From Leucaena leucocephala (taxonomy: Eukaryota; Streptophyta; Magnoliopsida; Fabales; Fabaceae): a stretch of 64,000 nt of DNA. The stretch spans positions 1,603,501 through 1,667,500 of the forward strand of contig CM073558.1 in the NCBI GenBank assembly GCA_037074615.1, given 5' to 3'. The notes beneath the pieces are model-generated. The model was given only the letters and a program-made list of their open reading frames with translations, did not search any database and was not told the DNA's origin. Below, piece after piece: positions 12,905 to 25,490 of this stretch. The first letter of the stretch is position 1; each line of letters begins with the position of its first letter. The translations under genes and the position numbers were made by a program.

Positions 12905-13503
12905 AATAAAATAAAAATTTATAATATTTTCTTGAATTTTGATCTTTTTTGTACTAAAAATTTTATTATAATTAACCAATCTAGATGACTGTCGAAAAAT
13001 ATGAAAGATGATAACTTTTATTGATAAATTTATCTTTTCTCTAAAATTTTAAAACTTTAGATTTAAAAAAAATAGTATTTATTTTTTTTTAAATAAAATT
13101 TAAATTATTAATTGTAAACCCACTATATGTGGCAGTGGGGTGCGTGTGTTTTTTGTCCAAAAATCGAGAAGTTGCAGGGAGAGAGAGAAACTGAAAAGCT
13201 GTTAGAAATTGCTACAGGGGCAATTATTTGAAACCATGATTTCAGCCCTCAAATCATGGTTTCAGCCTCAAAATTGATTTTCAAAAAAAAATAATTGTTT
13301 GCTTCTTATCTCCTATAACCATGGTTTGAGATTAAAATCAATTCTCAAACTGACATCCCAAACACACACCAAGAAAGACTCGTATGTCTCAAAGGAATAG
13401 ATTATGCTGATAGCAAGGAATGATTATTCTAATTGTTCAACTTAGGATAGAAAAACAAAAGAATGTGAAAATTCTTAGATCGATGAGTAAGCATGCTAGA
13501 GAA
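12088..13503. other. Intergenic between convergent WNK and RPC10 genes
   Basis: 3' flanks of two convergent genes. It holds a TA microsatellite at 12874-12901 and a fold-back stretch at about 13138-13372 (separate entry). No gene seen. Confidence 0.6.
13138..13372. repeat. Candidate fold-back element / MITE remnant
   Basis: A perfect 13-bp inverted repeat (13230-13242 with 13251-13263, 8-nt loop) lies inside a larger fold-back: CAAAATTGATTTTC-like sequence on one side and TTAAAATCAATTCTC on the other. The right end reads, on the minus strand, GGTGTGTGTTTGGGATGTCA, a start common in plant MITEs; the left end has a similar GGTGCGTGTGTTTTTTGTCC. No clear target-site duplication was found. Confidence 0.4.
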
Positions 13504-15131
13504 TTAGCCTTCACGCCATTGGTTTCTGCACTTATCATTCAAGCACATATAGAATATGGTTGCTGGCTCATCAGCTGATCGAGTCTGAAATTCTGTGTAA
13601 GCAGCTTTATCATGATTGCATTTTGGACATGGGACTGCCAAAAAAGGGTACAAGTCAGAAGAAAATGAAGACATAAGAAGAAAAAATGAAGAATCTAGGA
13701 AAAAAATGCATATCAAGCTAGCAAGTACATTATGCAATCAAATTTAAGACATTACTCTAGTCTAGAGTTTCCCAGCTAAAATTAGAACAGTATCATGCTA
13801 GTGATTCAAAGAATTTATCTCAATCTTCAAATTCAGATTAATCATGAGCAGATACAACCCAGAAGTTTAGCTAACAATACATATGCCACTACAGTTACAA
13901 ATTTAATCATGTGTCATGTTGTACTACATGACGTTGATATGACACATTCATTCTACCCCCTCTTACTTTGTACAAAATGATCGGTGAAATCAATCATTAA
14001 ACTACCCTCACACCTATCTTAGTTTTCAACAATGAACACAGCCAAGAATTACTTAGCATCGCTTCTGATGAATGTGGCAAGAAAAATCCACTGACAGTTA
14101 TTAGCAATGCATTCATACTAACACAACTGAACATAATCTGCACGCCTACTTAGGATCACTTCTGTTCATTTTTCAGTATGAAACCAAGCCAGAACACAGC
14201 TTAAAATAGCGCAGTTCTCAGAAGTATTTTACATTTAAGTTCGATTAAGAGAAGCACCAAGGTTATAAGGTTCACATCTAAAGGACCTCGTAAGTCATGG
14301 GATCTGACATTGCCCTGTAGTCACCCCACAAGAAGGTCGATACTTCAGAGTAAGTTCCCACAATGTATATATCTCCAAAGATCAATTATATAAAGCATTA
14401 CATTTAGATGAAGTTCCTTGTATCTTTACTTTGAAGGTTTCAATTAAAATATAACAAGTGCATGCTTTTTTTAGTAGTAACAAATTATAAACTTGTCATA
14501 TTAATATTAGAAAAATAGCAAACCTACTGGAGAAGCTGATAGCAAAAATATAAAGATCAGCATTAAAGCTTTTTCCTTATTCAATTGGGCATCAGAGTAA
14601 GATAGAAGAGTTTCATCCAGAAAAAGGGAACTAAAAGCAGTATGGTTTGCACCGATCAGCAAACTGTTATGACTATAAACAAACAATTTTTGGAAAAAAT
14701 CATCACCAAAAACTAATGATTATCCAACTAACCAAGCCAAAAAGAGCAGAAGGAAAAAGTAATTCTACTCCAGCAGTAGGGGAAAAAGATGAAGTGGCAA
14801 TATATGTACCTTCAGCTGTGGGTGCATTCTTCAAGTCATCTGGGGAGATAACAGGTTCTATCTCTTTTCTGACTAAGCGCTGCTTTCTCTTTATCTTTAC
14901 CTGCAAAGTGCAAAGATGAGGCGACGAGATAAAAAAGAAATGTAACACTGCATTACAAAAACAAAAACAGAATAAAAAAGGAAAATTTTCCTCAGAGCAT
15001 AGCTCTTAAACCTATACCTTATTCTCGATGTAGCAAACATATGGGCAAGTAGCACAAAAGAATCTCGAAGGGCGACCCATATAGGGCAATTCGTACTGCA
15101 ACAGGGTGCCACAAGTCGGACAAAACTCCAT
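13504..15131 (-). CDS. RPC10: RNA polymerase III subunit RPC10 (RPC11), TFIIS-like
   Basis: Small Pol III subunit that provides RNA-cleavage activity and aids termination and reinitiation, including at tRNA genes. Exons: 15018-15131, 14810-14900, 13504-13634; 111 residues (human POLR3K has 108). The N-terminal zinc ribbon has C4-x2-C7 and C26-x2-C29; the C-terminal TFIIS-type ribbon has C71-x2-C74 and C99/C104, with the acidic catalytic pair in RSADEP (D90, E91). The last cysteine pair is spaced CLNDKC, as in POLR3K rather than TFIIS. Intron 2 is long (1175 nt). A 5' leader intron is likely at 15165-15362 (donor CTG|GTAAGC, acceptor TTGCAG). MEFCPTCG at the start is the family start. Confidence 0.94.
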
Positions 15132-15479
15132 CTTCAGAATAAGCGTCTTGCAGAAGCACTCCCACTGCAACTTTTTTTTCAATTAAGAAAATTAAAATAA
15201 CTCGGAGTACAACAAAGAACTTCGCGCACAAATGTGGGATGACAAAATTAAACCCAAATAATCAAGATAAGCCAAACAGAAATTTGCATATAATAATAGT
15301 GATGACAACGATAAAAAGCACGACGGGGAAATTGCTAGCGCATCGATTAATAGAGTGCTTACCAGAATAATGCAAAAGCAGATGCAGGAGATGATGTCTG
15401 AGGCGAGAAGTATAAAGAGGGTTTCGTGGCTTCTCCGCTGCCCCGATACGGCGTCGCCGCCGTCACATGCCCCAGAGAC

Positions 15480-17670
15480 TGGGGCGACCTATTAATCTGA
15501 ACCAATATTTATAATTTTTGTCACTTAATTTAAATAAAAAAAGGGTAAACAGATGGTTAATTAATTAATTTTATTTATGAGAAAAAAATAGCACAAATAC
15601 AAATGACGCATGGACATGAAAATTCATAATTATAACGCACCAATTTTTTAAATTAAAAAGGTATATTAATCTAAAATTAAAAGCGAAATCAATCTTATAA
15701 TCTTTTATCATTATTTTAATAAAAATTTCAATAGTTGGTATTAAAAAATATGAAAACTTTGATAACATGGGGCATGACTTTTTCCTACGAGGAATTTATT
15801 AAGAAAAAAAAAGGTGATATTTCTATGTCACTAGGCCAATTGGCAAAATTAGTTAAATGTCTCTAGACAAGGCTAAAATAATGTACAAATATAATATATG
15901 AAACCAACTTTAATAACTCTATCTCTAAAAACAAAAATTATATTATCATCAATAAATAATTAAATATAACACAATAATTATGAATGATATAAATAATTTA
16001 TGAGCTCCATATGGTTATAATTAAAAGAAAATAGTGTGACTTGCTTTTATATTTTTTATTATCTCATGCTTTCAAATTTTATATTTTCTCATACAATATA
16101 AAAATAAATACATTGTAGTTTATCCCAAACAAGTCACACCATTCATGATACGTAAACATATTGAATTTTATCATTAAATTTTTTTTCGTCATATTAAAAA
16201 AGATTGAGTTATACTTTTATAATTTCATTTTATTTTAATTCAACACTTATAAATTATAAAATTATGGTCCATACAGTCAAAAGCAGCACGAATTATGGAA
16301 TTTTCAATCCGTTCCTTCATTTTCTAACCAAACTAAATTGACTTTAACCTCAATTACTTTCTTAATTTCTTGACCAATACACTTAAAAAAAACAAAGGGT
16401 TAAAATGTAAATTTATCCTTAAAGTTTCTATTCATGAATGTTGGGTTTTAGAAAAAAAATTTAGAAGCAATATTATTTTAAAAAAATTTAAATTGTAGTA
16501 ATATTACTTTTACATTTACCTAAAATTAAATTTAGCTATTAGATGACTAATATATTATAACATGTCATGTGGTATTTATATCGTCTTTTATTTTAAATTA
16601 AAGTACATCTTTATTTTAAAAAATTTCACTTATGGATGTTGTGTTGTGTGTATGAAATCTTTTTTTTATTCAGTGTCACTTTAATCATTATCCATATTTA
16701 ATTTGACTATTAGTTTGACCAAATATATTAAGATCATCAATACACATGTTATCAACTTTATTTTTTTCCCAAAACATACTTATAAACAAGAAACAAATTA
16801 AAAAGAAATATATTTCTCTAAACTCTATTGTTATTAGAATATCACTCTTAGCAAATCATATTCTGATAACCTCTCAAAATATAATATACTACAGTCTCAT
16901 ATGTTATCTTTTTATATTTATAAGTTAACATATACTCATAATGATAATACTCAGTTAACGACAGAGTTTAGAAGAATATATTTTTATAATTTTTTCTTAT
17001 TTATAAATTTGATTTCAAAAAAATAAAGGAGATGGCACGTATACTTATCAATTCAGTATATTTAGTTAAATTAATAATAAAACTAGACCTAGACAATGGC
17101 AAGGGCAATATTTAATCTAAAAAAAACTTTTAGATACCTGCGCTCTTAAATGAAAACTTTTGAGGTAAATTTATACATTAACTTAAAGTAAAATATAATG
17201 CAAATGCCACGTGGTATATCACTGGTCAACTAACGGTATAACTTAACTCTAGTTAACGCTCATGACAACATCATTAAGATTTAAAAACTTACAAGACAAC
17301 ATTATACTTAAAAAAGGTTTCGGATACCCAGCGCTTATAAATAAAAATTTATAAAGTAAATTTATACTTTAATTCAAAAATTAAGTTTCTAATTGCTTTT
17401 TAATTTACTTTTAACATATTTATCTGTTTAAAACTAATTTAATTAATTAACGTATTATTTTCATAAGCTGAGTTTGCTTAAGAATCTACACTCGATCATG
17501 TTATCCACTCCAACCAAAAAACCGAGTCATATGGACCTTTTACCCGCCATACCATTTTACCTTATTGTGGCCACAAACATAATTTTTAAATCAATATATT
17601 ATTATCGATATTTTTTCTTATAAGCAGAGTGGTAGAACAGAACCATCCTTGAAGACAGACAAATTCATCA
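15480..17670. other. Intergenic, AT-rich, degenerate repeats
   Basis: No supported gene. Two related stretches at about 17130-17190 and 17318-17375 share a pattern of a pyrimidine-rich start, GATACC, GCGCT and AATTTATAC, so they look like a direct repeat of an old non-coding element. The final ~100 bases are probably the leader of the Yippee-like gene. Confidence 0.45.
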
Positions 17671-18553
17671 ATGGCTTCTTTGGGAGGACCATATTGCTGC
17701 TTTAAGTGCCACAACCATATTGCTCTCCATGATGATATTATTTCCAAATATTTTCGGGTCATCTTTTTCTATTATTGTTATTATCATTATTACAATTTCT
17801 TTTTTCTTTTGATTATTACTTTCTTCATCTCTTATTCTTGCCAATTTTCTTAAGGATGAGGATCCAATTTGACTCTGAACCCATTCTCCCATCGGCCCAG
17901 ATTTGTGTCCCATATCAAAAGCATAGAATTTAGATATAAGTTTTTTGTGGTTATTTTGGCATAGTTCTGGTTTTTTAGGCTGATATGAACTGGTTTGAGG
18001 CAAAAACTGCATCAAAGTTCAATTTTGATTTGTTTTGGGGAAATTAATCCTTTAGTCTATATAATTTTGACTCAATTATAACTCACTTTTTAAATTTAAA
18101 TGAGAGCAACTAAATTTATATAGTTTTGCTGGGGTTATAATTCAGAGTTAAATTTTAAAAATTGAGTTACAATTGAGTCAAAATTATAAGAATTAAATTC
18201 TACCAAGTCAATATTTAAAAATTAAGTTACAACTTAGTCAAAAATTATACAGGCCAAGAGATTAATTTTCCCAATTTGTTTGATGCATTTTCAACAGAAA
18301 GATTTTGAGGGCTTATGTTTTGCAGGCAAGCGGTGGGAGGGCTTTTCTGTTTTCTCATGCCATTAACATAAATGAAGGAGCCAAGGAAGACAGGCAGCTC
18401 ATGACTGGTCTTCACACAGTTTGTGATGTGTATTGCTCTGATTGTGGAGAAGCTTTGGGATGGAAATACATCAGAGCTTATGAACAATCCCAGAAATACA
18501 AAGAGGGAAAATTCATTCTAGCAAAGTTCAAGATCACCAACCATAACCACTAA
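17671..18553 (+). CDS. Yippee-like zinc-binding protein
   Basis: Small Yippee/Mis18-fold protein; plant members have no settled role, while animal YPEL proteins are linked to centrosomes and E3 ligase assemblies. Two exons, 17671-17757 and 18326-18553, join in phase to 104 residues. The cysteines match the family signature CX2CX52CX2C exactly: C10, C13, C66, C69. GLHTVCDVYC, LGWKYIRAYEQSQKYKEGKF and GRAFLFSH are the diagnostic blocks. It lacks the MGRLF..LEG N-terminus of most plant copies and starts MASLGGPYCC, so it belongs to the shorter, divergent group (similar to At4g27740 as I recall). A frame also reads past the first donor, but only the spliced form contains the second zinc pair. Confidence 0.92.
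18036..18273. mobile_element. MITE in the Yippee intron, 8-bp target duplications
   Basis: A 238-bp non-coding element with long imperfect terminal inverted repeats (about 50 of 60 positions). The left end starts TGGGGAAATTAATCC; the right end, read on the minus strand, starts TGGGAAAATTAATCT. It is flanked by perfect 8-bp direct repeats, ATTTGTTT at 18028-18035 and 18274-18281. The right arm is partly duplicated internally (about 18145-18200 and 18205-18270). The 8-bp duplication suggests hAT or Mutator-type mobilisation. Confidence 0.85.
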
Positions 18554-20194
18554 TCACTAGCTTATAGATTGTTCCTAGGATCATGTCCTTGTGAATTTTT
18601 CTGCAGAAGTTGCACATTCAAAACAAAAGAAACAAAAGCTCTTTTTAAAACAATAAAATGGTCATTTTTTTCATATTGTACAAAGATTTAGAGGAAAAAT
18701 GGTTAAGATCATTTATTTCACCGTCAGAAAGCTGGGCAATTAGTTGTTCAATTCAGAAGCATGGTATATGTATATGAATCTGTTGAAGTTATTGATAAAT
18801 CAGCAAGCATTCATGTTCAATTTCTGACAAGTTAATAAAGTATGATAATCTTAGACTTTTGTTATACTGTTTTTCTGTAAGAGATTGACAATGTCATAAA
18901 TTTGAAGAATCAAATTCTTTTTGAATTTGTAACAACAATAAATTTTATCTCATTACCGAGAGTGGCCATATGAATCACATGAGATTATACAAAATTTAAT
19001 ATCACTTTAGTTTATGAAATATCTTATGAGATCATTAAATATTTTTTAAAATCTTTTCCCGGGGCATGTTCTGTTGGTTTGAGTATTTTTCAGATAATCA
19101 TGACTCTGAAAGATTATAATAAAATTGTTCATGAATGGTTATTTAATGATTTAGAGCAAGAACCAAACTTCGTCTGGTTTAGTTAGGAAAAAATATTATG
19201 TATCAGAGAAAAAGAAGAATATTCATGAAAGCCTATCCAAGAAGATTACGTGTGCCTCAATTATATGCTTTCTTCCCCACAAAATGCACCTTCCCCAAAA
19301 AAATCTCTATTAGGTGAGTGTCAATGAAACCAGAAAATGAAATAAAAATTAATAGTACAAGGACAAATTTACAACAACAAAAAATATAGTAGTAGTAGTA
19401 GATTTTATCCTTCTAAACTAAAGCTAAGCTGATAAAATAGACACATCAAACTAAAAAAAATTCGACTCCAAAGTTACGTCAAATATTGATATGATGGTCA
19501 AAATTATGTGTCCTTTCTATGTTAATTTTGAAATAGTATTGAGTGTTTTTATTTTAGTCAAGAAAAAAATTATTTAGTCAAGACTTGACTGAGAAAGTTA
19601 GCAATTTTCCTTGCACCTTCCATAAAAAATTGAGAATGCCTTATTTGGAATTCCCCCTATAGACCAGTTAAACAATACTATAGATGGACTAATCTTTCTA
19701 GTGGGTTTCATAATCAGTGGAAATAAAAAATTCACCTCTTACTGATATAGAGGGAATTAACAGAGAAGACCATATTCATAGATATTTATTAGCAAGCATT
19801 TACCCACAATTTTTATTTCTTTTCTTGACTTTTTGATTTTTAAGATTTTACTACGGTTTTTTCAAATGGATTAAAACACTATATAATGTTCCATAAAAGT
19901 AGGCAATTTTTGGCTGGAAACTCCATCTATGTTACTGTTCAATACTCGCCATTTGCCACAAAAATAGAAAGTTATCAACCCCCGCAGAACACGTCCAGAC
20001 AGTAATATCCACTAACCAACCCTACTTTGAACAAGCTATATATTGAGTCCTAAAAGCACAATAAGGCCCCAAATGCTTAATTTTTAGATACAAAAAGCAA
20101 ACCATAAATTCTACTGCCAAGTGTCCACTTCCTATTCCAACACAGTGACTAAGAACAACCGGAACCTGCTTCATTTCACATCATCGGACATTTT
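18554..20194. other. Intergenic between convergent Yippee and RS31 genes
   Basis: 3' flanks of two convergent genes. AT-rich with a short TAG/AGT repeat near 19388-19402. No coding stretch, RNA gene or clear element was recognised. Confidence 0.55.
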
Positions 20195-22960
20195 TCAAGT
20201 CCTGGACCTTCGGATTGGTGAGCGGCTGTAGATGAACAGAAAATAGTAGTTTGAGATATAATTTAAACAGAAGCACCAAAATTGCAAAAAAGATTATTGA
20301 CTACAAAAACAATACCTGCGGTATCTACCATATTCAGGACTCCTTGGCCTACCATAATCAGGACTCCTGGGCCTACCATAATCAGGACTCCTACGTCTGT
20401 CATATGCTGGTCCATTGTACCTATCGTACACTGGGCTGCGTGGACGACCATAATCAGGACTAGGTCGCCTACGAGCAACTGGACTGGGTGATCTTCCATA
20501 ACCCCCTCCTCCTCTTCTGGGGCTGTCATAATATCTGTCACCCCTCTCATCGTCATCCCTCAGAGCATACTCCACTGAAACCACCCTATCCAGTATCTTG
20601 CTGCAAGAATAGGACAAAAATTTTATTCCCCATGTCATGAATAGGAAACCAACAAGAAGAAACTCACCAAGAAATATCATAACCTAATCACTGACCTCAT
20701 GTGTGTACACTCAAGAGCTTTAGTAGCATCTTCTTGCGTCTCAAATTGCACAAATGCAAAATTCCGACGAATCCGAACATGATGAACTTTCCCATATGGC
20801 TCAAAGTGTCTTTCTATATCACGAACTCTAGTGCGAATTGGGTCAAAGTTAATCACAAATAATGTTTTTGTGGGCCTCTGGTTTGCTCTGGACCCATCTC
20901 GATGACGACCACGTTCACCCTGCAAGAATCAAAACAACTAGTAAGTATTAATAATATTTGGCCAGGAAATTTATTCACCTGCCAATACAAAAGAATATGA
21001 AAAACAAAAATATTATCATACTCTAGCCCACTCCACAGACAGCCTTCGCTTGTCATAACCAAATGGAAAATTGTCTAATGCACGAATTGCATCTTCAGCA
21101 TCACGCTCATCCTCATAATACACAAACGCAAAACCTGCAATAACAGTACTGATATTAGACACAGAAGTGATAATGGAAGGCATCAATATTTCATCCCTCA
21201 ACAAGCAGTACATCAGCCAAATCAGGATTTCATTTTCCCTGTCAGGAACAACAGAATACAACACCTGCATACATGCGAGAGCTGATGCACATGAAGCGGT
21301 AGAGGCGTTCCATGAGGAACAAAATCATGATTGCAATAAAAGATTTAAATCCAAAATTCAGATCTGGGATTGTCATTGCAAAGCATGCTTCTCCATTCAG
21401 ACAGCACGAGTGAATTCAGTAAGATAAGGCATGGCATGATATTTCATTGATCCCCTATTTTCAGTGGATGTAGGCATGGCATTGCATGACAGTGATCCCC
21501 TATTTTCAGTCAATGTAGGCATGGCTTAATAAATTGAATGATGATCCCACTATGATCAATCTGGTAAAATGGCAATGTTAAGCGATGAGGTGAGTGAGTG
21601 ACTGATGATCAGGGGAGAAAGTGCAGATGATGCTATCTGAGAGTGGAAGGAGAGCAGACAGGCTGGAAGTTTCCTTCCAAAAAAAGTTTGGCAGAGAAGT
21701 TGGCAAGCCAAGAAAGAGCTCAGCATATTTTCCCTTAGTAGAGGTTCCTGCGTCAAAAGAAACACTTAAATATGGAGGATTTCTCCAAAGAATTGCAATT
21801 GTGGCTGCCACATATTTTCCATCAGGATTTAGGAATGGAACATACAACCCATAAAAGCAGCCATACATCCAAATCCAAATATCCTGGTTTCAATATCTTA
21901 GTTTTCAGAATCTTTTTAAGACATTCTAATTGATAAAATTATTTTCATAGAATTTTTTATTAATAGAACTTGCTTCATATTCAATTAAGATAAAATTATT
22001 TTCAATATCTTAGAAGTGACATAGTCACTTCATATTCAATCTGACGGATTAAAAATATTGCAAGCCCTAAGTAACAATGGCTGAAAGAAGACCCCATAAA
22101 TTCGGCAGGTCATTCAGAATGCCACACAAGCCTAAAAGAGATGCTAAAGGTGATGATAAGCTGGATTGTAAATTATGGAACTGTGAAAAAGTAGGACCTA
22201 AATTAGGGGGGAAATGTACTTCATCATATTTAAAGTGCCATATAACAAATATCAGATAAACACCCAATTACAAGCCTTCCACGAGTAATCTGCAAGTAAT
22301 AGTGGCAGAAAGGAGAGCTCAGGCTGGCAGGTTCAAAGTAAGCTGAGCTCTCACACGTCTGCCAATAGCCCAACAGATAAATTTGATAAAGGATTGCCCT
22401 ACAAGAGCATATGTAATGTAAGAATTATACTAACTCTCCCCTTCTACCTTCTAAGACAATTGAGGGCGCAAGTATCATACTCTAGTTATAATACATGAGT
22501 GCATGAAAAACATTTAAATTATGAAAATTTTAAAGATTGGTTCGGGCGTAGTGAATGATATAGAATGCGTAAAAAAGGTACAAAAAAGGTGCAACGTGCA
22601 AAGCCATCATCACTCGTAAGTGTACAAAAATATCCTCCTCACCATATGTCTATATTTTGGCCTGCGTTCTCACTATACTAAAACTTAAACTTATCAGAAA
22701 CTGTCTATAATCCCAAAAACCCGCAAAGGATGGGGTCAGGAATCTTAAGAGTAACAAAGTTCAATAGGATCCAGGAGACTTCCTTCCAGATGAAGGAGAT
22801 GACAGGCTCGATGGCGTCTTTGATACAAATACGAGATTGAGAAGATATATTTACCCGATTTCATATCAACACGTTCTATCCTCCCATACTTTGCGAACAG
22901 GCGTTCCAGCTCAGATTGACGGGTATCGTACTCGAAGTTCCCAACAAAAACCGGCCTCAT
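20195..22960 (-). CDS. RS31: SR splicing factor RS31 (two RRMs, RS domain)
   Basis: Plant-specific SR protein acting in spliceosome assembly and splice-site choice in the nucleus. Coding exons: 22855-22960, 21022-21134, 20696-20919, 20316-20600, 20195-20225; 252 residues (Arabidopsis RS31 has about 264). RRM1 is at residues 1-73 (FVGNFEY as RNP2, FAFVYYEDERDAEDAIR as RNP1); RRM2 is at about 90-160 (LFVINFDP, RRNFAFVQFETQEDATKALE). The RS tail has tandem SPDYGRPR units, encoded by near-identical 24-bp DNA repeats at 20327-20395. The 31-nt last exon adds RSPIRRSRT. The 1720-nt intron 21135-22854 matches the long alternatively spliced intron known from RS31 genes. A 5' leader intron is likely at 22986-23298. 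Confidence 0.95.
21427..21560. repeat. 45-bp minisatellite in RS31 long intron
   Basis: Units start at 21427, 21472 and 21517 with AGGCATGGC, exactly 45 bp apart. The first two share the core GATCCCCTATTTTCAG; the third is degenerate. It lies in the intron that is alternatively spliced in related genes. Confidence 0.85.
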
Positions 22961-23371
22961 GTTTGCAACTATTCCACCAAGTAGCCTTAAGAAACAAAAA
23001 GATAGTAGCAATATTCAATATCAGAACAAAACTAACAAACCAATATATACCAAAACCCCATGCCCTCGCCCTACAGGTTCTCAATTTTCCAATGCTATGC
23101 GCGGAGCATACAGTAACAGAAGCTAAATCACCAATGGATCATTTTCTCTTCCTCCTCTGCACATAACCACGTTCGAGCAGTTCCTTCAAATTTCGATAAG
23201 ATGAAAACTTTTTTCTTTTCCAATATCTTAAAAGAAAAGCTCTTACTTCTGATTAAGGCTCTAAAGAAGAAAAAAGAGGTCGAAAGGAAAACTCGAACCT
23301 GAAAAATCTCGAATTTGTTTCCCTTGCTCGAAAGCTTCGGAATATAGAGATGGCAGCGCGTCGACGCGATG

Positions 23372-23550
23372 ATTTTATACTATGGGCGGTTCGAATGTAA
23401 CGAAGCCCTAATTTTGCTGTGGCAGCTGGCCATCGGCACAAATGGGCTCCTTTGTACTGTTAGGGTAAATGCAGCTCAATAATGGACCGCCCAATTGTAC
23501 CAAAAAAGCAATGCCCACCCAACGGCCCATTTACCATTAAATTATGGGCC
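23372..23550 (-). promoter_or_regulatory. RS31 promoter: TATA box and site II-like elements
   Basis: On the minus strand a TATAAAAT box lies at 23372-23379. Three TGGGCC/T (site II type) elements lie upstream of it at 23443-23448, 23524-23529 and 23545-23550. Such elements are common in promoters of plant genes for growth and RNA processing. The probable first non-coding exon ends at 23299 (CAG|GTTCGA). Confidence 0.55.
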
Positions 23551-25029
23551 GTACGGCCTGAATTCTCCCATTTGTCATCCAAAATGGAAAAAATAGGAAA
23601 AAGAAAACATAGTGAGGAACCAGTATCCTTCTTTTGCTTCTGTTTTTCTTTATTTTAAATCATGATACCGTTGAATATTAAATATATGATTATTTTTCTC
23701 AGTAAATATTTAAGCCTTGGGTTCTCTAAATCTAACCCTAGCTGGTTCAAGAAATCTAATATGTTATGAAAAGAAATGGACAAAGGGAAATAAAAACAAA
23801 AAAAAAAGGGCAGAAAATCAACGACAGTAGTATGTGAGCATATATGATATATAATATAAAATTGATAACAAACTGCCACGTTTATAAATTAGATGAGACA
23901 ATATAGGTCAGACAGGGAAAAAGGAGCAAAAAGAGAAGGGTTACAAATTCCAAAAGAGGGAACATATTTAATAGGCACCAAGTCTCAACTTTTGTTGAAT
24001 TGCTTCTACCCCCCACCAAACTCCAAAACTTTTTTGAAAAGAAGAGATAGGGAGGAAGGAGTAGCATGCCAGTCAGTCAAGCATACCCTACATTATATAA
24101 TGCTTTTGTAGTATGTGTGTGTGTGTGTATGCTTGTTTTGAAAGTCAAGTGAAACCACACTCTTCAATAGGGGGCTTATTAGCATTCTAACTATGAAATT
24201 AGACAGGAACTTTAAAAGACTTTCTGAGAACCGGATAGCTTGACAAAAAAGAGCTAGCAGATTTTAAAAAAAAAAATTAGACTACTTTGTAGCTATATCA
24301 TATTATTTTGAGAGCTTCATATAAAATGTTAATAATTACACCTTTATTAATTTATTTCTTATATATATATACACATATGTATGTAATTATTTTTTATTAA
24401 ATTTTTATTTAATTAGCATGTTATTGGCTTAACAACCGATCTAACCGGTTGATACTAATCTTATTTGACCTGACTTTATTTTGTGTCTTAGAAGAATATG
24501 AAAAGAGGATAATCCAACTGGATGTCACATCTCCAGAATCTTCTGAAATGGACCGCGTGACTCGAAGAAGGGCGAGAGGAAGCTTCATGGAAGGTGCCCC
24601 TTTTTGCGTGGAAAGCTTGCATTACAATATATTATAATTATGATGTCATAAAGTTGGGTTCCAGAGAGGGTTTTCATATTTCTACATCGTATGCAATCCT
24701 TTTTTTTATTATTGCATCCTTTTTCACACTTATCCCTTTACATATTCATGATTTACCCCAATCTTCTGAGTCATAAATTGCCTCTTAATATCAGTCAAGT
24801 ATTGGTCTAAGTGAAAATAATTTTAACTACTTAAATATAAAATTTTAAATTTTAATTTGTATAAATATAAAAATATATATTTACAGACAGTTATCTCTAA
24901 TAATTATGATAATATTTCAAAACATAAAATAAAATAAACCAACTCACAATGTCAATTGTCTTATATACTATTTTTTTAATTTTAAATATAAAATTTAATT
25001 AATTAATTTAATTATATTAAGAAAATTAG

Positions 25030-25490
25030 TTCACTTAGTTATTATAATATATTTTTTCTAAAGTACCTTAACTTCCTCCCTCATCCTCTTACTCGATTAT
25101 TATTGAGAGAGTATCAATAAAATAATTAAAAAAATAATTAGTAAATTTAAAAATATGTCTTATATTAAAAATCAATATCATCTTATTAATTATGTCATAT
25201 ATTTACTATCAGAATAATAGTAATCTATAAACTCATCTATAGATTTATTAATTATGTCATAAATAAAATTAGTTAAATTAATTATTATAATATAATTTTT
25301 TAAAATCGTTTTAACTCCCTCTATCATTCTCTTATTTGATTATTGTTGACAGAAGAATAAAATTAGAGAAAGAATTGTTAGTTTAAAAAATATGTCTTAT
25401 ATTAAAAATCAGTTTTAACTTATTAATTATAACATATATTTAATATCAAAATATAATAATATTTAAATTTATCTATAAATAGAAGTCATG
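25030..25490. repeat. Two diverged tandem units, about 240 bp each
   Basis: The second unit (from about 25270) repeats the order of the first: TTATTATAATATA, TTTTAACTCCCTC, AATATGTCTTATATTAAAAA, then TTATTAATTAT and an ATATTTA-rich end. A weaker third relative sits near 28410-28600. No coding capacity. Confidence 0.6.

Noticed and set aside
17671..17853. Continuous 60-codon frame from the Yippee start
   Set aside because: After residue 29 it runs into T-rich intron; splicing at 17757 to 18326 restores the family signature.
21427..21560. Regularly spaced repeats as a possible CRISPR
   Set aside because: Only two good units, no unique spacers, eukaryotic intron context; a minisatellite explains it.
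22077..22259. 60-codon plus frame within the RS31 intron
   Set aside because: Opposite strand of an intron, no family resemblance and no transcript evidence.
24449..24637. 62-codon frame in the desert upstream of ECA2
   Set aside because: The middle part looks charged and protein-like, but there is no homologue I recognise, no splice partner and an AT-rich setting.
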